Counted from the first letter of the stretch, positions 1 to 8,300 are shown. The stretch: DNA of 64,000 bases from an uncultured Clostridia bacterium (GCA_947589415.1 CANQBP010000002.1:1-64000); one strand, 5' to 3'. The notes: generated by a model from the sequence alone, not told the origin. Made by a program: numbers and translations.

Positions 1-1308
1 GACGGTGAAGAAATTATACAGTCCGTGGACGTCTATTACAGCAGTTTTGGAGATCCTTTTAATATTGACGGTAAATACCCTGAAATGAAAACTCAAATTG
101 TTTTCACTAAAAAATCCGACCCACATATTGAAGACAGCGATGGGGATGGTTTTTTGGATGGAGAAGTATATAAAGATATAGAGGGCAGAAGTTTGCCTAA
201 AGATCCAAAACCATTAAAATATGAAATTATACCCTATCTTGACGATTTGTGTGATTTAGCAATGATATATACCAACGATTTTGAAAAAAGTCAAAAATTA
301 GTTCTTGACTATATTCGAGCAGGAAAATATGTTGATGTTAGTGGTAATGTTTATGGCGATATTTATGACAGTGTATGGGGTTATACTTTAGGGGAAATTG
401 ATTCGGAGTTTATAAAATATGTTAATAAAGAAAATCCGAATATACAATCTTATATCTATTGTAATGGTGAAATTGATGCAAAATATATTAAAGATCCTGT
501 TACAAAGGAATTGATTGACTTTACTCATTTTGCAGCAACATTTGGTGCGTATTTATTTTATACAGATCCAGTGATAACCTTGTTGGGATCAATAGCTAAA
601 GGCTATCCTAATATGACTGATTCTCAAATAAATAATTTAGCCGGTTGGGCAGGAGATTTACAAACATTTATACAAAATGATTTACTGATATACTATGACA
701 GAGATTATGGGACATGGGAAGGCGATCATTATTTTGATGAAAGTGTATTAAATCAGTACTCTGAAGATGATTTTAGGCGATTAACAATTAAATTGCTGAC
801 GGACTCTCGGCAAAATGATTATGACGATTCTACACATATATTATTAAATAATAAGCGTCTTAAAAATACATTATTTAGACTTGAAGATCAAATAGCTGAT
901 ATAGATGCTGTTAATATATGCAAATATTATTCCTTACAACTTTCGCTTAAACAACCGGTAACAATTTCTGAATGCATTAATAATTATTACTTGTGTATTA
1001 ATGAATCCAATTCCTGTACAAAAAGATACGATTCTTTTTTTGAAAGCTTATTCTACTTAGATAGTGACCATAGTTACGAGAACAAATATTATGCTCTTTG
1101 CATTGACTATCTGAATGGAAATATTACATTGTCAGAACTAAAAGAAGCTGAATTTAATTTATATTATGATTATGTAATAACTTATACAAACCGTAATGCA
1201 CCGGATGGAAAAAAATGGAAATTATACCTAAACGCACCTGTTACCGAAAATGTTTCTAAAGGAGTTGCAAAGGGGTTTGTTGAATATATAATTTATAGGA
1301 GAGGTTAG
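1..1308 (+). CDS. C-terminal part of a large secreted protein, possible toxin-like C-terminal domain (partial)
   Basis: The frame is open from the first base, so the gene starts upstream; a GTG at 25 is internal and has no ribosome site. Near the start is DSDGDGFLDG, a thrombospondin-type-3/EF-hand-like calcium-binding loop common as a spacer in secreted clostridial proteins. The rest is Asp/Tyr-rich and globular, with no membrane segment. Around residues 170-220 of the visible part, a His in a THFAATFGAY stretch is followed by GWAGDLQT, a spacing that looks enzymatic, but I cannot assign a family. It is followed directly by many small membrane-anchored proteins and gene remnants, as is typical for the effector gene of a polymorphic toxin locus. 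The toxin role is inference; an ordinary secreted enzyme is the alternative. Confidence 0.6.
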   Translation, partial: DGEEIIQSVDVYYSSFGDPFNIDGKYPEMKTQIVFTKKSDPHIEDSDGDGFLDGEVYKDIEGRSLPKDPKPLKYEIIPYLDDLCDLAMIYTNDFEKSQKLVLDYIRAGKYVDVSGNVYGDIYDSVWGYTLGEIDSEFIKYVNKENPNIQSYIYCNGEIDAKYIKDPVTKELIDFTHFAATFGAYLFYTDPVITLLGSIAKGYPNMTDSQINNLAGWAGDLQTFIQNDLLIYYDRDYGTWEGDHYFDESVLNQYSEDDFRRLTIKLLTDSRQNDYDDSTHILLNNKRLKNTLFRLEDQIADIDAVNICKYYSLQLSLKQPVTISECINNYYLCINESNSCTKRYDSFFESLFYLDSDHSYENKYYALCIDYLNGNITLSELKEAEFNLYYDYVITYTNRNAPDGKKWKLYLNAPVTENVSKGVAKGFVEYIIYRRG

Positions 1309-1313
1309 ACGTT

Positions 1314-1714
1314 ATGGTTGAAAAAAAAAATTAAAAATATTATTGACAATTATAATAATCATCATATCGTTAGTTACGTTATGTTTTTTGGTAATCAGAT
1401 TGATAACAAATGCTCCAAGGACTATTTATGAAGAAAAATCAGATATTCACAATATAGTTGTTGAAATACAAGCTATTCAACCGGACGATATAAAAGTAAT
1501 AAATGGTTCTTGTGAGTATTGTATCAATATTTATCGTAATGATCTTTTTGATAAAACTCGATTGCTATCTGAAACATTTGATTACACCAAAGATGAAGGG
1601 TTACTATCTAAAGAAAATATCAAGGTTAATTGGTTTGAAAGTGAAGTGCAAGTAATCATTAGTAAGTCCATTGGAAGTGATAAATACCAAAAAGTTTTTA
1701 CATGTGAATATTAA
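1314..1714 (+). CDS. Small membrane-anchored protein with start-proximal frameshift in an A10 run
   Basis: AGGAGAGG at about 1297-1304 is well placed for an ATG at 1314. Reading from that ATG hits TAA at 1332, because the run of ten A (1321-1330) puts the remaining 120 or so codons in another frame. That frame can otherwise begin only at TTG 1343, which has no ribosome site. One extra A would fuse ATG 1314 to the long frame, giving an N-terminus with Lys residues, then an Ile-rich membrane anchor and a soluble domain of about 100 residues. It lies 5 bp after the upstream secreted protein, as an immunity gene would. No family recognised. The intended start is inference; sequencing error, phase variation or transcriptional slippage are all possible. 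Confidence 0.5.
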
Positions 1715-1809
1715 ATGCCCGGTTTTTTATAGTGACGACGACAAGTCATATGTTAAGTTGGTAAAACAAATTATGTCAAATTGCCAGAAAAAATATTGAT
1801 ATTTGTGGA

Positions 1810-1872
1810 ATGATGTGGTATAGGGATTATGTTATTTTTGATAGGGGGGACGGTATGTTGCGTTGGATGTAA
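1810..1872 (+). pseudogene. Remnant of a gene 3' end (copy 1 of the WYRDYVIFDRG fragment)
   Basis: A short frame from ATG 1810 to TAA 1870-1872 reads MMWYRDYVIFDRGDGMLRWM. The stretch 1813-1848 is identical to 3666-3701, where the same residues sit in a longer open frame. The DNA just upstream (1770-1809) aligns loosely with 3627-3665, so this is a decayed copy of the same 3' gene end. It contains six G where the other copy has five. No function is claimed. Confidence 0.45.
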
Positions 1873-2113
1873 TAGAGGTTTTGAAACATGGCTTGAAATA
1901 TCATCAAACGGATATAGGCGGTATATTGATTTTAAGGAATATCTGTCATATACCAAAGAGCAGGAAAAAAGGCGAAATACTCTTGATAGTATACTTGGTA
2001 TCAAGGACTATCGCTGGGATAATAACATTTTAAAAATAAGTGTCATTCCTAATATTATTGTGGAGGTGTCCAAATGGTTAAAAAGCTCAGCAAAGGAAAA
2101 GTTGCAAGTCTGA
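1829..2113 (+). CDS. Hypothetical protein or truncated immunity-like gene fragment
   Basis: A 94-codon frame that begins inside the repeated 36-bp element, so its first 15 or so residues are probably not native. The later part, from FETWLEISS onward, has a normal mixed composition with Trp, Tyr and Asp and resembles a piece of a small soluble domain. It overlaps the start of the next gene by 40 bp, and the ribosome site of that gene lies inside it. I see no ribosome site for the ATG at 1829. It is most likely a 3' fragment left by recombination, but a short functional protein cannot be excluded. Confidence 0.3.
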   Translation: MLFLIGGTVCCVGCNRGFETWLEISSNGYRRYIDFKEYLSYTKEQEKRRNTLDSILGIKDYRWDNNILKISVIPNIIVEVSKWLKSSAKEKLQV

Positions 2114-2892
2114 TTATATTTTCAGTAGTAGTTTTGGTTATAGTTATAGTAGCAGTTAAAAAAATAGTTGATTACATAAATGATACAGAGAATAGAAATT
2201 TCTATAATTATGTTTATTCCGAGATGTTAAAACTTTATGATGATGTAGAACTGAGTACAGGTCTAAGTCCACGTCTTGAAGAAAATAAAAAAACCTCGGA
2301 GTACTATCTGTCAACTAATTTTAGAGTAAAAAAAAATTATCCGGCAGATGAAATAAATAAAGATCATTTTCTTAGAGAGGCGGCGGATTTAAGGGAGATT
2401 TGTATAAAATATTCCGAACAACACCGGGATGGAAAATTCGGGGAAATAACCGGTTGGAGGATAGCTGCTTTGGGGGGGATTCCGGATTATGATTTTATAG
2501 AGTTTGGCAAAGATTATGATGAAACGTTTGGCATGGAAGAAAATAAAGCTTATGATAGTATCTCTTTACGGGATTTAGATAAGATAAGGGTTGGAGTTGG
2601 AATGTGTGAGGAAATAACGCTTAGTGATTTACGGTATTTTTCTGATTGCAAGCAAATTATTACATATAGTCTTTCCGGCATAGATCGTGATTGCGATTTC
2701 AGCGAATTTGAAAATTTGCGTTGTTTTTGTTCCGGATTTATAGGTGGTGGTGGAAGATCATATGTTTCCGATGATGAACTGGATCGTTCCGGTAATGGGA
2801 GAGAACTAGAAGAAAAAGTATTGTCAAATCTGCCCAAGGGTTGTCGTTATTACACTATTTATCACGGAAAAAATAATATTCTTATAGCATGA
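2074..2892 (+). CDS. Membrane-anchored hypothetical protein, 272 aa
   Basis: GGAGGTG at 2061-2067 fixes the ATG at 2074. The protein has a lysine-rich N-terminus, one Val/Ile-rich membrane segment (about residues 10-29) and a long acidic extracellular domain with many Tyr and Asp, including a GGGG run near residue 225. No known family is recognised. The C-terminal motif EKVLSNLPK recurs as a detached fragment at 5251-5350, so this family has had at least two members here. An immunity or accessory role for the upstream secreted protein is inferred from context only. Confidence 0.55.
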   Translation: MVKKLSKGKVASLIIFSVVVLVIVIVAVKKIVDYINDTENRNFYNYVYSEMLKLYDDVELSTGLSPRLEENKKTSEYYLSTNFRVKKNYPADEINKDHFLREAADLREICIKYSEQHRDGKFGEITGWRIAALGGIPDYDFIEFGKDYDETFGMEENKAYDSISLRDLDKIRVGVGMCEEITLSDLRYFSDCKQIITYSLSGIDRDCDFSEFENLRCFCSGFIGGGGRSYVSDDELDRSGNGRELEEKVLSNLPKGCRYYTIYHGKNNILIA

Positions 2893-2967
2893 TGAAAAGG
2901 TAAAATCGGAGTCTGATGTGTGGGGATACCGCCGGTATCCCCATACCCTGACACGGCAGGAAAGAAG
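2883..2967 (+). repeat. 85-bp direct repeat with perfect hairpin, copy A
   Basis: Identical over 85 bp to 5341-5425. It begins in the last codons of the preceding gene and contains the inverted repeat TGGGGATACC (2921-2930), a 3-base loop, and GGTATCCCCA (2934-2943). It has no run of T after the stem, so it does not look like a normal terminator. A third, diverged copy lies at 3591-3645. Confidence 0.85.
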
Positions 2968-3106
2968 TACGTATTATGGATATTCTCCGGCAGATGCGGG
3001 GCAGGACATACGTGAAAATTATAGTGATTATATATATTATGATTACTGTTTGCTATCAGACGGAACTTATACAGAAGCCGTATTTGATGCCGAATGCAAT
3101 GATTAG
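2918..3106 (+). pseudogene. Gene remnant downstream of repeat copy A
   Basis: A 62-codon frame starting in the hairpin of repeat copy A. Its first 15 residues are simply the repeat translated. The remainder, including DYIYYDYCLLSDGTYTEAVF, looks like the C-terminal end of a real small protein. It ends in TAG followed by ATTAACTTT, a string also found after the end of the lipoprotein gene at 5530-6063 and after the fragment at 3546. That shared 3' flank suggests the fragment is the tail of a once-larger gene. Confidence 0.4.
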
Positions 3107-3128
3107 ATTAACTTTGAGGTGACAGACA

Positions 3129-3488
3129 GTGTTTAAAGTTTTAAAAAGATGTGCTATCGTTTTAATGGCTTGTATTGTTATTTTTTCGCTAATTTTTGTA
3201 AGTTATGTATATATGTATATCTTTCCTAAATTGAATATTTATGAAAATATAGATAAATTTGAGTTTTATAACAATAATAATGACTTGATTACAATAAAAC
3301 CTACTGACTATGATTTTGAGATTACATATAAGTCATATATTACAAAAGAACAACTATCAGGAAAGGTAATTTATAGTGATGGTACTGTCGGAAAAATGGT
3401 ATATTATTCTCCGGGCAACCTTTTAAAGATTGAGGGAATATCGTTTTTTATTTACTTGAAATCGAATAAATGGATAGCTTACCCCTAA
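3129..3488 (+). CDS. Small membrane-anchored hypothetical protein, 119 aa
   Basis: Starts at GTG 3129 after GAGGTGA. One hydrophobic segment (about residues 8-32) is followed by an Asn/Tyr-rich domain of about 85 residues predicted outside the cell. The size and layout match the frameshifted gene at 1314-1714 (anchor plus about 90 residues), though I do not see convincing sequence identity. No family recognised. It sits between two gene remnants in the repeat-rich island. Confidence 0.5.
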   Translation: MFKVLKRCAIVLMACIVIFSLIFVSYVYMYIFPKLNIYENIDKFEFYNNNNDLITIKPTDYDFEITYKSYITKEQLSGKVIYSDGTVGKMVYYSPGNLLKIEGISFFIYLKSNKWIAYP

Positions 3489-3791
3489 AAAATTTTATCA
3501 ATAATAGATTCAGCACAAAATACAGGTTATAGGTTTGATACATATTAACTTTCGCAACAATGAACAGAACATGGATAGAAAAAGTAGTTATGTGGGGATG
3601 CTGCCGACATCCCCACACTGCCCCGGCAGGAAAGAAGAAAGTATGACCTTGATGTAAGCAAAATAATGTGGTATAGGGATTATGTTATTTTTGATAGGGG
3701 GACGTCCGGCAGCTCTATATGGTTCTATTTTATCAAAAGAAAATGAACATAGTAACGATACTGAACATGATTTATTAAGGGGAAATTATAT
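3489..3791 (+). repeat. Gene-free stretch with two 3'-end remnants and hairpin repeat copy C
   Basis: No intact gene. A frame ending TGYRFDTY at TAA 3546-3548 is followed by AACTTTC, like the end of the lipoprotein gene at 6063. Then comes hairpin copy C: TGTGGGGATG (3591-3600), 7-base loop, CATCCCCACA (3608-3617). An open frame 3588-3746 follows through the hairpin and the CGGCAGGAAAGAAG string shared with copies A and B, and carries the 36-bp element 3666-3701 shared with 1813-1848. The stretch ends at the ribosome site (AAGGGG, 3778-3783) of the next gene. Confidence 0.7.
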
Positions 3792-4154
3792 ATGAAAAAA
3801 ATAAACACAATCAGATTGATACTCCCACAAATACTTTTGACAGTTATTTGTATAATATATCTTTTTATCAGTCAAATATTATTTTATGTGAAAGTTAAAT
3901 CCATAGCATATGGATTGGATTCTCTCAAAGTGGATCCTATAACCGGAATGGTGACACCGAATCCGAATGTTATTTTGGGGTTAAATCTTTTTATGAAATA
4001 TCAATATTTCAATTATGTTGTTTTGCTTTTCTTTGTTCTTTTGTGCTTTTTACGTTATGCCATCATGCGTAAAAAAGTATTCAATAAAAAAGTATATGTG
4101 GTTATCAATTGCATTTGTACTGTTGTAATTGCACTGTTTAATATTGTACTTTGA
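3792..4154 (+). CDS. Hypothetical membrane protein with about 3 TM segments (first of a pair)
   Basis: ATG 3792 follows AAGGGG at good spacing. 120 residues with hydrophobic segments at roughly 8-32, 70-92 and 98-119, and a short outside loop between the first two. Lys/Arg clusters after segments 1 and 2 set the topology. It is followed 13 bp later by another 3-TM protein of similar size. The pair closely matches, in size, order and layout, the pair at 14745-15439. No family recognised. A membrane immunity complex is one guess. Confidence 0.55.
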   Translation: MKKINTIRLILPQILLTVICIIYLFISQILFYVKVKSIAYGLDSLKVDPITGMVTPNPNVILGLNLFMKYQYFNYVVLLFFVLLCFLRYAIMRKKVFNKKVYVVINCICTVVIALFNIVL

Positions 4155-4167
4155 AGGGATGATTTAG

Positions 4168-4539
4168 ATGCAAAAAAAATCCAATATTATTTTGTTTGTT
4201 GTTCAACTGATTACAAGCATCTTTGCCACAATAGTAGTAAAATTTGAAATAGACTCTATGCTAAATTATTATAAAGCCAATTTGGAGAGTTATAATAAAT
4301 TTTTAATTCATTGGGGCAATTATTCATGGTATGAACTAATGTCGTATGAAATACGAGGTATTTTCAGAATCTTTCAGATACATATGTTTATCATTATTGT
4401 CTTAATTACCGTTATAGGGATAGTAACATTTCATTTCAATAAAAATTCCGATAGATTAAAAAAAATAATAATTATTTTATCTTCATTTTTACCAATAGTT
4501 TTTTCTGCTATATATCCGATAATAGTGGGAAACTTTTGA
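4168..4539 (+). CDS. Hypothetical membrane protein with 3 TM segments (second of a pair)
   Basis: ATG 4168 follows GAAGGGATG. 123 residues: TM about 8-26, a soluble loop of about 45 residues, TM about 70-90, a basic loop, TM about 98-120 with prolines in the last segment. The protein encoded at 15110-15439 has the same plan, an Ala-Thr-Ile motif in TM1 and prolines in TM3. Probably co-transcribed with 3792-4154. Function unknown. Confidence 0.55.
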   Translation: MQKKSNIILFVVQLITSIFATIVVKFEIDSMLNYYKANLESYNKFLIHWGNYSWYELMSYEIRGIFRIFQIHMFIIIVLITVIGIVTFHFNKNSDRLKKIIIILSSFLPIVFSAIYPIIVGNF

Positions 4540-4704
4540 GTACATATCCGAATGTATGCACTGTTTCCAAAAATATATGAATTTAAAAAAATGAAATGTT
4601 GAATGAAAAGATAATATACGCCATGAATTTTCAAATACTACTGTAATAATTTTTGCAAACAGAATAGTGTACGTAATACATATGAGGGAGGTTATCATTA
4701 CATC

Positions 4705-5250
4705 ATGATGAAGAAAGCCAATAAAAAATTAGTTGTTGTAATTGTGCTGTTTTTTATTCCTGTATGTATTTTGGGTGGTGGATTTTTATGTGCATATCTT
4801 GTGGCTATACATAACAGCGCCTATAATGAAACTTGTGCACAAATTGGGAGTTTGGTTTGGCAAATTGTTGATGAATCGTATGATAATTACGGAAATATAG
4901 AATTCAGTGAGTACAAGGATGTTGTTTCTTCTGATATTTATGATAAGATGTATTATATGGAATATTTCCGTGATGAAAACGGAGAATATCCTGACAGAAG
5001 TGAGTATAAGGATATCAGACTGTCATATCATTCATATGTGGATGTAACTTTAAATAGCTCAACTGAAGCAACTGCAACTTATGAGGTTGCATATGACTAT
5101 GTACCTGCGGAGGCAGAAGCATCATATCGCGGTGAGCACCCTTATTACAGTCTCCATACCGGTGAAATGCGCACTTGCATGGTTACATTAGAATTGCAGG
5201 ATGACGGCAAATGGCATATTGTGGATTTTTCACGTTTGCAATCATGCTAG
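4705..5250 (+). CDS. Membrane-anchored hypothetical protein, possible NTF2-like fold
   Basis: AGGGAGG at 4684-4690 precedes ATGATG at 4705. The protein has a Lys-rich start, one TM or uncleaved signal (about residues 10-32) and an extracellular domain of about 145 residues ending in a strand-rich pattern, with MVTLELQDDGKWHIVDF near the end. That ending is typical of NTF2-like or DUF4878-type secreted domains, but the assignment is tentative. The 165 bp before it (4540-4704) contain no clear gene. Confidence 0.5.
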   Translation: MMKKANKKLVVVIVLFFIPVCILGGGFLCAYLVAIHNSAYNETCAQIGSLVWQIVDESYDNYGNIEFSEYKDVVSSDIYDKMYYMEYFRDENGEYPDRSEYKDIRLSYHSYVDVTLNSSTEATATYEVAYDYVPAEAEASYRGEHPYYSLHTGEMRTCMVTLELQDDGKWHIVDFSRLQSC

Positions 5251-5350
5251 AGCTACCAGTGATACGAAAGAACTTAGAGAAAAAGTATTGTCAAATCTGC
5301 CCAAGAGTTGTATCTGTTTCAGCGGAGACATTCGTATAGGTATAGCATGA
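5251..5350 (+). pseudogene. Detached 3' end of a paralogue of the gene at 2074-2892
   Basis: In frame, this reads ELREKVLSNLPKSC and ends GIA with TGA at 5348-5350, matching ELEEKVLSNLPKGC and ILIA at the end of the 2074-2892 product. There is no start codon or upstream coding region; it abuts the stop of the previous gene. The exact 85-bp repeat begins just before its stop, as in the intact paralogue. Confidence 0.75.
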
Positions 5351-5425
5351 TGAAAAGGTAAAATCGGAGTCTGATGTGTGGGGATACCGCCGGTATCCCC
5401 ATACCCTGACACGGCAGGAAAGAAG
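5341..5425 (+). repeat. 85-bp direct repeat with perfect hairpin, copy B
   Basis: Exact copy of 2883-2967. Hairpin arms are 5379-5388 and 5392-5401 with loop GCC. After the shared block the sequence continues GAAAGTATGACATTGATGTA, resembling copy C at 3636-3655, so copies B and C share more downstream sequence than A does. Confidence 0.85.
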
Positions 5426-5529
5426 AAAGTATGACATTGATGTAGCGGAATAACGGGGTATAAGGATATACTGTTTAGATTATATAGCACTAACCTATGG
5501 TAGTGAAAAATTGAAAGTAGGTTAAAGAT

Positions 5530-6063
5530 ATGAAAACAAAAATCAGTATTGTAATTATAATGGTTCTGTCAATATTTCTGACAGGTTGCAGTTTGAATTT
5601 AGATATATGGGATTTTACGGACAATTCCTCCGAAAAACTTACACCGAAACAAATAATGGAGGAGATTTTAGATTGTTTTGAAAAGAAAGATGCCGAGAGA
5701 TTGAAAAGTCTGTTTTCGGAAAAGGCAAACAGCAATGAAGATGATTTGAATAATGAAATTTCCGAAGCATTTGACTTTTTTAAGGGAAATGTTGTATCTG
5801 TCGGGCACGTTTACGGAGATAGATTTACAGCAGAAACCAGAGAAGAATATGGGATTACCAAAAAGAATATATTAGGGGAGGCGAATGATATAGAGATGGA
5901 TAATGGAAAAGTATATACTATTGCTTATGCCGGTTGGGAGATTTTTAAGGCGGACGAAACGGCATTGGGAGTAAACGCTGTTACGGTTTATAAACCAAAT
6001 ACATATGATGACTCCGGAAAAATTGAGCTTGTAAATATTGGTTCTTTGTACGATATAGATTAA
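5530..6063 (+). CDS. DUF5104-like lipoprotein
   Basis: 177 residues with a lipoprotein signal: Lys, hydrophobic core, LTGC lipobox (Cys20). The mature part begins with an acidic linker, then LTPKQIMEEILDCFEKKD and an AFDFFKGNVVS motif, a pattern I associate with the DUF5104 family of secreted clostridial lipoproteins. The probable ribosome site is the AAAGTAGG at 5514-5521, 8 bp before ATG 5530. It is the last gene of the accessory island and shares its 3' flank with gene remnants upstream. Function of the family is unknown; an immunity-type lipoprotein is inference. Confidence 0.6.
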   Translation: MKTKISIVIIMVLSIFLTGCSLNLDIWDFTDNSSEKLTPKQIMEEILDCFEKKDAERLKSLFSEKANSNEDDLNNEISEAFDFFKGNVVSVGHVYGDRFTAETREEYGITKKNILGEANDIEMDNGKVYTIAYAGWEIFKADETALGVNAVTVYKPNTYDDSGKIELVNIGSLYDID

Positions 6064-6125
6064 CTTTCACGACCTTGAGAATGAATATACAGAAATAGTG
6101 CCTTATGCGGAAATGTTGCCGACAT

Positions 6126-7565
6126 CTACCTCATGCTCAGCAGCCTGTTTTTTTCCGCCCATAGTTTTTCGGATAAATCGACATAATAGGTGTGTGGATT
6201 TTCAAATCTCCTTACTTCGTCCCATAGGGTGTTTATTTGTTCGGCACAATTTTTTCTAATTTGTTTGATTGACGGACTTTTGTATGAAAGAATACCCTTA
6301 TTAAAGATCCTTTTGCGTAACTTTACAGCCTTAAAATCTGTAACGGTTTTTTTCTTCCATGTATAAGTGGGATCGAAAATTGTAAACGGCTTACTGTCGT
6401 CGATTACCTCATCAAAGAGAGTGATAACATCTGCAATAGCCTTTCCGCTTTCATTGTCATAAAGGCGGTATAATTCCTTAAAACACGGGTTTGTTATTTT
6501 TCCCACATTTTCACTTATCTTTATTTTGGGAACTTCTTTTCCGTTTCTGTTTATTGATACCAGCTTATACACTCCTCCGAACACGGACTCGGAGCTTGCG
6601 GTTATAAGCCTTTCACCGACTCCAAAGCTGTCGATCGGCGCACCCTGACGGAGCATATCTTTTATAATATATTCGTCAAGAGAATTGGAGGCACAAATCT
6701 GACAATCGGAATATCCCGCTTCGTCAAGCATTTTTCTTGCCTTTTTAGATAAATAGGTTATATCTCCGCTATCTATGCGTATTCCTTTAGGTCGAAATCC
6801 GAGAGGCGTAAGTATGTCGTTAAATGTGCGTATAGCATTAGGAATTCCTCGCGAAAGTACATCATATGTGTCTACGAGTAACGTGCAGTTGTCCGGATAT
6901 CTTCTTGCATAAGCGCGGAAAGCCTCATATTCACTGTCAAAAGATTGTATCCAACTATGAGCCATTGTACCGAGTGCGGGTATGCCGAAATCCCTTTCGG
7001 ATATCGTACAGGCAGTTCCTGCAGCTCCGCCGATATACGCAGCCCTTGCCCCATATACGGCACTGTCATAACCGTGAGCACGTCTTGAACCGAATTCCAT
7101 GACTGCCTTTCCGTCTGCCGCACGTACTATACGGTTGGATTTTGTTGCAATAAGGCTCTGATGATTTATGGTGAGAAGTATCATGGTTTCGATAAGCTGC
7201 GCTTGAATTATAGGACCTCTTACGGTTATAACAGGTTCACCCGGAAATATAGGCGTACCTTCCTCGACAGACCATACATCACACGAGAATTGAAAATTCC
7301 TTAAATAGGAGAGAAATTCCTCGCTGAAAATTTTTTTGCTTCTCAAAAATTCTATATCCTCATCGGTAAACTTGAGGTTTTGCAGGTATTCTATGACCTG
7401 TTCCAGACCTGCCATGACTGAAAATCCCCCGTTATCGGGATTACGGCGATAAAACATATCAAATGTTGCAATATCATTTTTCATGCCCTCTTCAAAATAT
7501 CCGCCGGCCATTGTAAGCTCGTAAAAGTCTGTAAGCATTGTAAGGTTAATTTTTTGGTAGCTCAT
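6126..7565 (-). CDS. pncB: Nicotinate phosphoribosyltransferase
   Basis: 479 residues, normal length for the clostridial form. It converts nicotinate and PRPP to nicotinate mononucleotide in the cytoplasm, the entry step of NAD salvage. Family signatures are visible: N-terminal TDFYELTMAGGYF, FDMFYRRNP, EFGSRRAHG around residue 160, and the phosphate-binding IRIDSGD near 265. It lies 29 bp after a nicotinamidase gene on the same strand, so the two form a two-step salvage operon driven from the promoter near 8301-8341. Confidence 0.95.
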   Translation of the reverse strand: MSYQKINLTMLTDFYELTMAGGYFEEGMKNDIATFDMFYRRNPDNGGFSVMAGLEQVIEYLQNLKFTDEDIEFLRSKKIFSEEFLSYLRNFQFSCDVWSVEEGTPIFPGEPVITVRGPIIQAQLIETMILLTINHQSLIATKSNRIVRAADGKAVMEFGSRRAHGYDSAVYGARAAYIGGAAGTACTISERDFGIPALGTMAHSWIQSFDSEYEAFRAYARRYPDNCTLLVDTYDVLSRGIPNAIRTFNDILTPLGFRPKGIRIDSGDITYLSKKARKMLDEAGYSDCQICASNSLDEYIIKDMLRQGAPIDSFGVGERLITASSESVFGGVYKLVSINRNGKEVPKIKISENVGKITNPCFKELYRLYDNESGKAIADVITLFDEVIDDSKPFTIFDPTYTWKKKTVTDFKAVKLRKRIFNKGILSYKSPSIKQIRKNCAEQINTLWDEVRRFENPHTYYVDLSEKLWAEKNRLLSMR

Positions 7566-7594
7566 AATTTTTCCTCCTGATTTTCGGTTATATA

Positions 7595-8272
7595 TTACAT
7601 TTTGATGTTGTCGAAATCAATATTCCGTACAACCTCAATTCCGTTTGTCTGCATTATAAGTATTGCTGCAAGTTCACCCGTTTCCGGAAGTCTTGAAGGA
7701 AGCGGGCAGGTTGCCACAAGATCTGCGGGTATTATAATTCTGCTCGGTCGATTTATTCTGTTCATAGCACTCTTGAGGGTGATTGCAAGCTGAAGTACAC
7801 ACATATCCGTGCAATCTCCGGTTATAATAAATATATTGAACGGGGAACAGATTATTTCATTTTGAAAACTTTCCTCCAACCAACCGTTTACAGACAGCTT
7901 TGGGAATATTTTGAATACTGCCGCATTCTGCATTTCGTCGGTGAGCCGGCTTTCAATATCGCCCTCAAGACAATGCACGGGATAGCTGTCAAACTCGGTA
8001 CAGTTTCTCGGATGACAGTCGCAAAGCGCATAGTTTTTAATTCCAACCTTTTCGCATTTTGCGGAAAATTCCGCAACGTCGGAATTTATTGAAAGTACCT
8101 CTTTGCTCGCCAGCGCACCTTTTTTTACAAATCCGTTGACCATATCCACGGCGATATGTGCAGTTTTTGGAATATCCGATTTTTTAATTTTAAAGCTGTC
8201 GCCGGAAATTACGCTGTCATAGATTTTTTTAAAATCTTCTGATATTGAATTAAAATCATTTATAAACTTCAT
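7595..8272 (-). CDS. pncA: Nicotinamidase / isochorismatase-family cysteine hydrolase
   Basis: 225 residues. It has the isochorismatase fold: HIAVDMVNGF with the catalytic Asp near residue 43, CDCHPRNCTEF (the usual metal-binding DxHxx region), and GDCTDMCVLQLA, where the Cys is the nucleophile. Its likely reaction is nicotinamide to nicotinate plus ammonia, feeding pncB just downstream. The ribosome site GGAGG sits just before ATG 8272. Exact substrate is inferred from the pncB neighbour. Confidence 0.88.
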   Translation of the reverse strand: MKFINDFNSISEDFKKIYDSVISGDSFKIKKSDIPKTAHIAVDMVNGFVKKGALASKEVLSINSDVAEFSAKCEKVGIKNYALCDCHPRNCTEFDSYPVHCLEGDIESRLTDEMQNAAVFKIFPKLSVNGWLEESFQNEIICSPFNIFIITGDCTDMCVLQLAITLKSAMNRINRPSRIIIPADLVATCPLPSRLPETGELAAILIMQTNGIEVVRNIDFDNIKM

Positions 8273-8300
8273 GAAATTACCTCCGCATCAAATTATCTTT

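Noticed and set aside
1771-2004. Minus-strand 77-codon ORF overlapping the gene remnants
   Set aside because: No ribosome site and it runs opposite two plus-strand frames of better composition.
1-6100. Prophage or insertion sequence in the accessory island
   Set aside because: No integrase, transposase, terminal repeats or phage structural genes; the repeats are 3'-end cassettes, not IS ends.
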